From Amblyornis subalaris (taxonomy: Eukaryota > Chordata > Aves > Passeriformes > Ptilonorhynchidae): a DNA stretch of 64,000 nucleotides. Positions 55,501-64,000 of the stretch are shown here, piece by piece (position 1 is the first letter of the stretch; every line of letters begins with the position of its first letter). A program made the position numbers and the translations under genes. Below the pieces are notes generated by a model. That model was not told the origin of the DNA and did no database searches. It saw only the letters and a list, made by a program, of their open reading frames with translations. Location: contig JACAXG010000108.1 of NCBI GenBank assembly GCA_018881555.1, forward strand, positions 1,178,001 to 1,242,000, written 5' to 3'.

Positions 55501-56332
55501 CACAAGCTTTATCTTCACTCTAGTTCCTCTTTCAAGCTTTCCCTCCAGAAAGACATAAACGAAGAAGAAAACAAGCAAAGCTTTGGAAATCCCTTTTGTT
55601 GCAATTAACTACAACTGCTCTTTGCTACTCTTGCCCAGATTATGAGCCTGCTAATTTTGAAACCTTTTTTAAAGTACCGTGTTTAGCAGACAAGTTGGAA
55701 AAAATATGAGCTCACCTGCNTTGATTTTACACCAGCCTAATTTCACCAATTAGACAGGCATGGCACCAGATTCATTTCAGAAGAAAATCTCTTCCTAGTT
55801 CTTGTTTGGTTTTCTGAAGGCCTGATTCTGTATAATTGTTTATAGAACTTAATTCTAAGGAATCCATCATAAAAACCTCTGCTATGTGTAGGTAATTAAA
55901 TCCATATATCAATTTACTCTGACTACATCAGGAAAGGAAAACTCGTCATTCCACTGACTAACCCAGCAGAAGTAGAAAAGCACAGGAACACCTTGAGTTG
56001 GAATGCAAAACCAAAAACACATCTGTAAATTATCCTGTTAACATAGATCATCCTCCTTGTAACTCAAAGAGCATGCAAAGCAAATATGCAGTGAGTGCAC
56101 AAAGTAAACATGTCCCATGNACTTAACAGCAATGAGATTTCACTGGCACAGAAAGCATTTAAAACATGCTGAGAAAACTCAGTGTCCCACTAGCCAGGCT
56201 TTGTAAAGGAAACAAGAACCCACGTGGAAATTTTCCTTGGAAAAAAGTGGCCAGCTATGGCTAAAGGCATTCAACTTCCCCACAGACCATCCTTTTCTCC
56301 TGTCATTAATCAGTAGGAGAAGAAAAACAAGT

Positions 56333-56361
56333 GGGGAAGGGGGGAGGGGGTGGACAGGGGG
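56333..56361 (+). other. G-quadruplex motif
   Basis: Four G-runs of 4, 6, 5 and 5 bases are separated by AA, A and TGGACA, which satisfies the usual pattern of four runs of at least three G with loops of 1-7 bases. It is on the strand opposite to the neurexin-1 transcript, so it could fold in the non-template (plus) DNA strand sense only for a plus-strand transcript. In the neurexin-1 pre-mRNA the complementary C-runs would appear. Confidence 0.8.
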
Positions 56362-59300
56362 AGGAAACCTTCACGTCAGCACATAAGTGAATAGAAAACT
56401 GTAGGAAACTTAATTTTACATGGATATAGAGCTACATAGAGAGAATTGGGCAGCCTGTGACGGCTTCACTGAGTTTTTAGGGAACACTTTCTTCTGTATT
56501 TTAAAGTAGGTTAACTAGAATAAGACGNAAGAATACATTCACGTCTGCTATTCTCCATTCATTTTCTATATATACCGACGTGCTCCATGGATGTCTGTTC
56601 ATTTCGAACGGATAAAGCAGATGTACAGTGGGCAGATTTTTCACTTGTCTCGGCGGCTATGTCTGCCTAATACTTTGTTGCAAACTGGGAACCAGTTCAG
56701 ATTTGTTAGAAACTTTTTATTTTTCTATAATATATATTGTGGTTTTGTAGCTATCATATTTCTCGTNATGTTGCTAGAACACCTCTAATGTTATTCCAAA
56801 AAACATCTTTGGATGTTTTTGTGACATATCTGACTTTTTTATGCACAGAAGTACTTTCCCCACTTTGGAAAGCAGGACCAATATTTTAACCTGAGAGACC
56901 TGAATTTAAGCACATTCACCATCTCAGAGAACAAAGCCCCTAAAACTGACTCTTAAGATCTTTAAGCTGTTATATGGTTTTACACATGTGAATTGAAACA
57001 GAAATAACATATTGTATATTAACCAGGAAACACAGGTCAGATTTAGTGATAATTACTATACAACTACTACTAATGGTCACTGCTACAGAAAAGTGAATGA
57101 ACAGCTGTGCTTCGCTCGTAGTTCTTAAACAGTTCAGTTTCATCAAGATAGAAAATGGTCTCATTATATTTAATTAAAAATTCACTATACAAAGTTGCAT
57201 ATTCTAAATATTAACCTTGTTAAACAGTATGAGAAAAATAATAAACAAACCCACTAAAAAAAAAGAAGCACAGAAGTGACAAAAATAATAAAATCATGTC
57301 ATTAAAAACCCCAAACTATTGTACATTCAAGAAAATTAATTTATGTGGAGATGGCTTACACATTTTTGAACAGCACCTGCTCAAAATGCAAAGGCGCTAG
57401 AGTACTCTANATTTATCAAATCACAACTTCCTGCAATATTACTGTATCATACTTTTAATTAGCAAACTCTGTGCAACAGATTTAATGATATACAGTAACN
57501 CCACTCTCACATCCAGTTTTACTCATGATTTTAAGGGTCTACCAAACAAACCACACAAAACGTCCAATTTTCTTTTCTTACCTTAGTTACAGAGAAATGA
57601 ACTGTTCTGCCTCCTAGAAAAAGACAACNCAGCAAAGCTACAAAAACAGGGGCTTTTGGTGCTACTGATTAAAACAAAATTAATACAAAAATCACAAAAA
57701 CATACTCCCTCCCTATTTATGGTAAACTTCCATTTGCATCCTTTTACTCTTGGCAGGGTAGAAGGGGGGCAGTAGCGGAACTGAAGAGGATACCAGAGAT
57801 CATGAGTGATGCTATGTGAAGAGTACTGCTGAAATATTTAAAAATATTTTAAAGCTGAAAAGTTCTTCTTCTTTCAAACTCTACAAGATTGCAGGCTGCT
57901 TTTACCCACAATCTACTGCATTAAATTCTTCTAGGAAGGATTCAGCTACATCTTACTTAGCTCATGGCTAAGTATGAATATCTATTCAAATATATTGGTT
58001 TGATAAGGTTTTCATTCAAGATAAAAGGGAGTTGGTTAGCTCCAAAGCTATGGTGAAGACTTTGCTGAATATTTCACATTTATGACGTGTGCTGCTCAAA
58101 CTGTATTTCTACACGACANGCAGAAAATTTTGGGATGAATGAGACTCCTCAATAACAGCTAATCTTAATCCTGCAGTGAATAATACAGCCAGCAGATTTC
58201 TGTTAATTGAGATCCCTAATCCTTGCACTTGGAAAGAATATAGTTGCTCACACCTTCCCAGGCATGACCGTCATGTCCCTGCTCCTCTAGAAACTCTCCA
58301 TCTCCTTCAATGGATTTCAGTTAAAAATGAGATGTTGCCAATACAGCCCAGTCCTTGAAAGTCAATGCCCATTCCTCCTGAAAGGACGAAGAAATTGACC
58401 CCAAANTACCTATTTAAAATGTTGTGGGGTTTGTAAAATACTGAAGGAATTTTCTCTTTTTATTCTTTTCTTTTCTTTTAAGAGAACTTAACATTTTCTG
58501 TTGACTTGGGTAGCTTTCAGAGTAATCCCTTCACAAAATCCTGCTTCCTGTTCCCGTCTCACCATCTCATACAAAGTCCCACAAACCATCTCGTTAAAAT
58601 ANGGGTCTACATTAGAAGTTGATAACTAATTAATATTGCCTAACTCCACTACCAATAATGACTAAGGGCCAAATAAGTTTATTTCCTTTGAAAAAGGCTA
58701 TTTACACTTTTAGACAAAATTCTGAGAGGACATCAACGAGCCTCCTACAGAAGCGATTTAGGCACTCGGCTATATGTACTCCTGCATTATACATAAGGTG
58801 TCTCTACAGAATCTTTTACCAGCAGTTAAAAATTCACACAACTTGTGCCCTCCAGAAACCTTGCCCAGCACAGGGTGAGGCTGCTGAGTCGTGCTAATAG
58901 GCCATATGGCTTTTGATCCCTTCAGAATGTGGGCACAGTTCACCCNGGTTTCCCATGCAGACACATTCTCTGACTCTTCAGACGTCTTCAGAGCTTTGGA
59001 AAACCTCACCCTGTGCCAGAACAGGGCAATGCAATGAACCAATAAAGCAGCAAATTAAAGAGGGCATCTGAAGCATCCTTTTGAAACTGAGTGAATGAGC
59101 CTCAGCAGCCCTTTGCTTCTAAGGTGGACTCAGTTCTACTGGAAAGAGATACTCCCTAATGATCTTGTTGAGCAGCTGAAAGGAGGTTTATACCTTCAAA
59201 AAAGATCAGAAAGGTAAAGGGGTATTCCTAAAGATAAGAAATGAAAACAAGAGGTGGAGTAAAGCAGAAACAANGTGAAGGGGTGAAAAGAAGTAAGAGC

Positions 59301-59667
59301 TGGTCAGCAGCAAACAAAAATGCAATAGGCATAAGAAAAAAAAAAAAGGCATTGGGAAGGGAAATACAGAAGCTGGGAGATGAAAACAGAAAGAAAATAA
59401 ATAAGCAAGCAGTCTAGTTTTAAGAGGTACTCTGTTGGGATTTCTGCAGACCATACAATAACTCCACAGAGTTATCCTTTAGGACCTTGATCCAAAGATT
59501 ATTACTTTGACTCTAATGGGCTTTGGATTAGGGAAGAGCCCCAGAGTATAAATTTATTTATATCTTCATATATAATTCAGCTCTGTCTACCAACTGCAAC
59601 ATATACCGTGTACAGAATTTAAATAGTTCCTTTTTTGAACCTGCACAGTTGTACAGAAAAATGCTAT

Positions 59668-59742
59668 TTGTCAAAGTTAGGTTTATGGTTGGACTCCATG
59701 ATCTTAAAGGTCTTTTCCAGCCTAAATGATTCTATGAGTTTA
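59668..59742 (+). mobile_element. CR1-type LINE tail fragment
   Basis: The sequence GGTTGGACTCCATGATCTTA, then AAGGTCTTTTCCAGCC and TAAATGATTCTATGA, is the terminal block of CR1-family LINEs. Only about 75 bp can be recognised. The 5' part is lost or too diverged. Confidence 0.8.
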
Positions 59743-61710
59743 TGAAATTCTTGCCCCATTTTATTCATCCCTATGCATCACTGGAGCAGAAAGGCATCTC
59801 TCTCAGCTTGAATTTTGATAAACTCACTCACTTTCAAAAACTCTGATCAGGAGTTACACCCAGCTGGTGAGACAGCCTCATGTTTCCCTAAGACACCTCA
59901 AATACTCGCCACAAATCAACACGTTCTACAGCTGAATACATCCGCACAAGTAATGAGTGAAACACAATAGCTGAAAAAAATTTCTTACTGATAGTAGGAT
60001 CCTTACAAAAATGCTTTAATGTTCTATTTATAAGCTGTGCCCCTGTTCTTATAGAATACATTAAATAGGCTGGCATTTAAATTGAGTGCCTTGAGGCAGA
60101 CGCATCTCCTGAAGCATTTAGTCACCTACATTGAGAAACAAGGCTTCTCCCCAGTTTAGCAACAGGTTTTATAAATGTGTGAAAATTCTTTATGGATGTA
60201 TTTGTTAAAAACACGAGATCTTTTTCACACCTGTAAAAGGCATTTAATAATCCTTAGGGAGAGTTTTTCCGGTTTCAACAAGTAAGGCATTGTATTTGCT
60301 TTAAGAGGAATTGTAAGTGACTCCACTGGAACTTCTTGATTCTCTTAGAAAAAAAATAAAGAAAAAAAAAAGATGCTCTTAATTAAGCCTACAGTTATTA
60401 TAAATCAATGGGGTGGCATGAAAAAATACTACTTACTAATTAAAAAAACCCTAATTGGATGCAGAATGTGGGCAGACTGATGCACCGTATATGCAACCAA
60501 TCTCTAGGGAAAAAANGTCCAGGCTAAACACTTTAAAATTAAAGCTTTTCCGTTGACTGAATGTTTATTCCACATAAATAAGCTCTCCTTGTTGATAGCT
60601 TCAATTTTTCTTAAAAGTAATGACTCTGATATTTTTTTAACACTGCAACTGTCAAAATATTATTACACAACTCAGAGAAAATAAATGTATATTCTTTGAT
60701 TGTGACCAAGATTGATTTGACCCTGATGCTGCTACTTTTGGAAACCAATTTTCTTAATCACATNGTCCTCCTTATGAAACAGCTCATTTATAGATCCTTC
60801 TCCTTTTGTAAATGGAGGCAAGGTCAGCTGCTCTTTGGCACAACAATGTATTCCACTGTGTCCATGCCTAAGACAGGAGGACTGAAAGAAAATTTTCTCT
60901 ACAGAACACATTATACACCCCGTTTCAATAGTGCATTATACATCAGGGTTTCAATATATTAAATAATCTACATGATATAGTGTTCTATATTATGTATCAN
61001 GTATTCATTCCCCTGCAGCAGTTTCCGATTCTGTTCCACAGAATAATGTAATGCAACTCTCAGTTCTTGTCCTGCATCACTTTATTTCAGCTCATATTAC
61101 TTCATTCTACTTATGGCTCTTTCTCTATTGTGGCAGAGTTGCAATACATGAATCACCATAACTTTGATATTCTCTCAATATCTATTGAGTGATAGCTCCC
61201 TTTCCTTGTGTAAAATTACCACTGACAACATGTTCCAGGGTTACCAAGTGCCCCTTCAATACACATTTCCATAGCTGAGTTTTCACCTGATTTATATTGC
61301 TCATCTTCAGCGCACTCATTCATAAAGTAAACAAGAGGTAAACTGTGCCATGTGAAATACACATTTTAAGCAGAACTGATTTCTGCAAGTATTCTTCAAA
61401 ATTAAGTATCATAGCCCAGTGTTTCCACATGTTAATAAGTAGAGAACAATCTATGAATAACTATCGCATGAATAACCAAGATCTCATTAGAATTATGAGT
61501 CATGGAATGTGAATGAAGTGAATGAATCTTTTGATAGAAATACACCTTGGGGTCTTGTATAAAAGACCACCTTTCCTCAGACAAGAATAATTTTTTGAGC
61601 AACAACCACTGTGAGAAAACAGGTGCTGAAAAATGCAATCTCTGGCAAGAACTGAAGAAAGGAGAAAAAGAACAAAACATGGTAANCTGGCATAGAAAGG
61701 GAAGAGTCAC
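59743..61710 (-). other. NRXN1: Neurexin-1 upstream intron between CR1 fragments
   Basis: AT-rich sequence with A-runs near 60350-60371 and no exon, RNA gene or repeat family recognised. Two open frames (60696-60962 plus; 61432-61716 minus) lack any identifiable domain. Confidence 0.65.
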
Positions 61711-62066
61711 AGTCATAGANTCATTGAATGGTTTGGGTGGGAAGGGACCACAAAAGTCCTCTCACTCCAGCACTCTTGCCATGGGCGGGGATGCCTTGCA
61801 TTAGACCAGGCTGCTCAAGGTCTCATCCAGCCTGATCTTGAACACTTCCAGGGATGGGGCATCCACAGCTTCTCTGGGCAACCTGTTCCAANGCCTCACC
61901 ACCTTCACACTAAATAATTTCTTCTGTATATCTAACCTAAATTTCCCTCTTTAGGTTTGAACCCATTACTCCTGGTCCTATCACTACAGTTCCTGATGAA
62001 GAGCCCATCTCCAGCTTCCTTGTAGCGCCCCTTCAGAAACGGGAAGGCTGCTATGAGGTCTCCATG
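61711..62066 (-). mobile_element. CR1 LINE, 5'-truncated 3' end
   Basis: On the plus strand it begins with a reversed tail (GTCATAGA, one n, TCATTGAATGGTTTGGGTGG). It continues through GCCATGGGCGGGGATGCC, CCAGGGATGGGGCATCCAC, CTTCTCTGGGCAACCTGTTC and the ACTCCTGGTCCTATCACTAC block, ending near GGGAAGGCTGCTATGAGGTC. About 355 bp of the 3' end is kept, in the same orientation as neurexin-1. It is non-coding. Confidence 0.94.
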
Positions 62067-64000
62067 CAATTAGACTTTTATTCATCCACCTAATTATGAT
62101 AAACAATTTTTGACTCGAAGTTTTCCCAACTCAAGGAACAAGATGTGGAATATTTAGTGACTTACCACAGTAACTTTTTTCTAGATTAGCAGATGGAATA
62201 AAAAAGGGAATCTAAGTATTTTTGTATTCCTTTCCTAATCCTTATTTCCCAGCTCCCGCCTGGTGAAAACAGTTTCTAAAAATGCTCGAGAAAGACAAGG
62301 CTGAATGTAGCCCCTTCTAAACCCAAACTCCTCTGCAAATATAAATGAAATTTCAGCATGAAATAAAGCTTTGCAACTCTCAGTCTTCCAAGTCTATATA
62401 TTCTGCTCTCAGCAAGAGCAGAGATTAATTAATCTAGTAAGAGTCTTCCATTTTGGCAAACTTTTTTTGGAGGAAAAAAACCTATTATTAGCTGTAGATA
62501 CTTTTAATTACGAGTTTAAGAGATGATCAAAGACAAAGAGCATTTCTCAGATCCTTCAGTTTTTTTTTAAAATTACTAAGTCTTTGATTAACATACATTT
62601 TAAGGAAAATGATTAATCTCATAGTCAAGACACTGTCAATCATAGACTAATTCCCATTTCTACTAACTATTATACATGACAAAACCTACTGTACCAAAAA
62701 GCTAACACTGGCTGGACTCGCAATTAATTTGCTGCGCCAACTTTTCAGCNGTGGCTCATGCTCTTCACGTCCCAGTTCCTTCAAAAAATTATCTCATCAA
62801 GTTTGCAGACAAGAAGAGTCTAGTAAAACACGAACCAGCATTTAACCAAAATTATAATCCACAATAAGTCAACAGACAGNATTTATACAGGAAAATAATA
62901 AAACAGCATACATAATTTATATTTGTTTTGTTAGTGTATTTTGTACCAACAAGACCGACNACTTCACAAATCTGCACCTGTCCTTCTGTGCATGTGCTTA
63001 ATGCACGGATTTAAGGGAGCTAGTTTTAGGATATGTCTAGGAAAAAATATGGGTTTATCTTCCTGTGTTTTGTAAAGCTGCTTTTTAAAACTGTTCTCCA
63101 ATGAACTGATGGAGGTATCCAAANCAAGCAACAAATACTTTTCCTAGCAGTTACCATGGAATTTTTCTTTTCTTCCTGACACAAGGAGCCTCTATGACAG
63201 GAGGTTGCTTTCTGAAAGCTCTCCTCACTTTTTAGGCATGACTAACACTAAATGGCATTGTCATGACATTGAGATAGGACAGAGAGAGGTACACAAGAAA
63301 TTCATAGCATAAAAAATTCTGTCATTTTATGCTCTATGTAACNTCCCTTTTTTTCCCCCTTATTGCCATAATGACAAGTGCTAAAAGGTACTAAACTATT
63401 TCATTACNAAATACAAATTCACATATTCTCGTATTTTCATAGCACACAATCATANACTCTTCTATTTTCTTTTACAGAATAGCTAGCTTGTTTTTTTACA
63501 ATGATGGTTGACTGCAGACTTGAGGATGTTGTCTCTATCACCTNCCATTTAATCTAAAAATGTAGGCTGAAAAAGTTGGGGAGAAAAAGGGAGAAAGAGA
63601 AGAGACCATTCCAGTTAGTTTTGAAGTAAGGAAGATGAAGGTTTGAAGGATGAAACTTGCAGTTTCAGCAGGTTTGGGACCCGATATTGGGGACCAAATG
63701 AGGCACCTGAGAGGAAAAAGCAAGAACTGCTACTCTCTGAGGAGGTCAGGCTTCCTGATGGAGCTGAAATTCCTGCTCTCCAGACTGAACACAGGAGCAA
63801 AACTGGACCACTTACAATTAATCCCCTTTGTTACTCCCTCATGCCAAACCTGCAACCCTGAGTATTAAAGAGTCATTAAAATACAGACATCTGGTATCAC
63901 TCAAAAGTAATAAATCACTTACTATAGGGAAATTTATTTTAAAANTTGTACATGCATAGTTGTGCTCTGGTAGTCATACAGCTCCAGCTCTTGTTAAATG
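62067..64000 (-). other. NRXN1: Neurexin-1 upstream intron, last part of the window
   Basis: AT-rich intronic sequence. Overlapping frames of 61-72 codons at about 63540-63870 on both strands sit in a slightly GC-richer purine/pyrimidine-biased stretch but contain no recognisable domain. No beta-neurexin first exon is reached before the window ends. Confidence 0.65.

Larger units (their letters stand above)
47049..59667 (-). other. NRXN1: Neurexin-1 upstream intron, distal part
   Basis: Intronic sequence of about 12.6 kb with no exon recognised. It holds a GATA run (49818-49832), T15 (52491-52505), an 11-bp tandem duplication (about 53757-53779), the GC-richer patch near 52 kb and the G-rich motif near 56.3 kb, the last two listed separately. 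Isolated n bases are frequent throughout. Confidence 0.7.

Noticed and set aside
56799..56820. Small inverted repeat (9-bp arms AAAAACATC and GATGTTTTT, 4-nt loop)
   Set aside because: Short and A/T-rich. Such pairs are expected by chance in AT-rich intron.
1..64000. CRISPR arrays, operons, tRNA or rRNA genes, or a prokaryote-style gene system
   Set aside because: None was seen. The sequence is intronic vertebrate DNA with LINE fragments, and no regularly spaced repeats or RNA gene cores were recognised.

Overview
The window is vertebrate nuclear DNA, most probably from a bird. It is AT-rich and almost entirely non-coding. It carries several 5'-truncated LINEs with the 3' end typical of avian CR1 elements, short A/T homopolymers and TA microsatellites. 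There is no sign of dense prokaryote-style coding. Isolated single 'n' bases are scattered through it, as in a draft consensus.

Only one coding feature can be supported: a 182-bp internal exon on the minus strand (23536-23717). It has a good acceptor and donor and encodes 60 complete codons of the sixth (last) LNS/laminin-G domain of neurexin-1. In mammalian numbering this is exon 18, the first exon shared by alpha- and beta-neurexin. Everything else is intron of that gene. About 40.3 kb on the high-coordinate side is upstream intron (intron 17, where the beta promoter and beta first exon lie in mammals). About 23.5 kb on the low-coordinate side is downstream intron (intron 18). I found neither the beta-specific first exon nor the next LNS6 exon inside the window.

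Layout: 1-23529 is downstream intron with simple repeats and one GC-rich patch near 3.6-3.96 kb. 23530-23740 is the exon with its splice sites. 23741-64000 is upstream intron. It holds an LTR-like insertion at about 30.05-30.53 kb, short CR1 tail fragments near 34.9 and 59.7 kb, and longer CR1 3' ends at 44.85-45.28 (+), 46.56-47.05 (-) and 61.71-62.07 kb (-). It also has a 15-bp perfect hairpin at 45.9 kb, a G-quadruplex motif at 56.3 kb and a second GC-rich patch at 52 kb.

I see no novel multi-gene system. The other open frames of 60-138 codons have no recognisable domains and are best read as chance frames in intron or as parts of repeats. The observations worth following concern splicing (a 16-T polypyrimidine tract at the shared alpha/beta junction), intronic structure (a tail-to-tail CR1 pair flanking a hairpin; a G4 motif) and a sense-oriented LTR-like promoter candidate.
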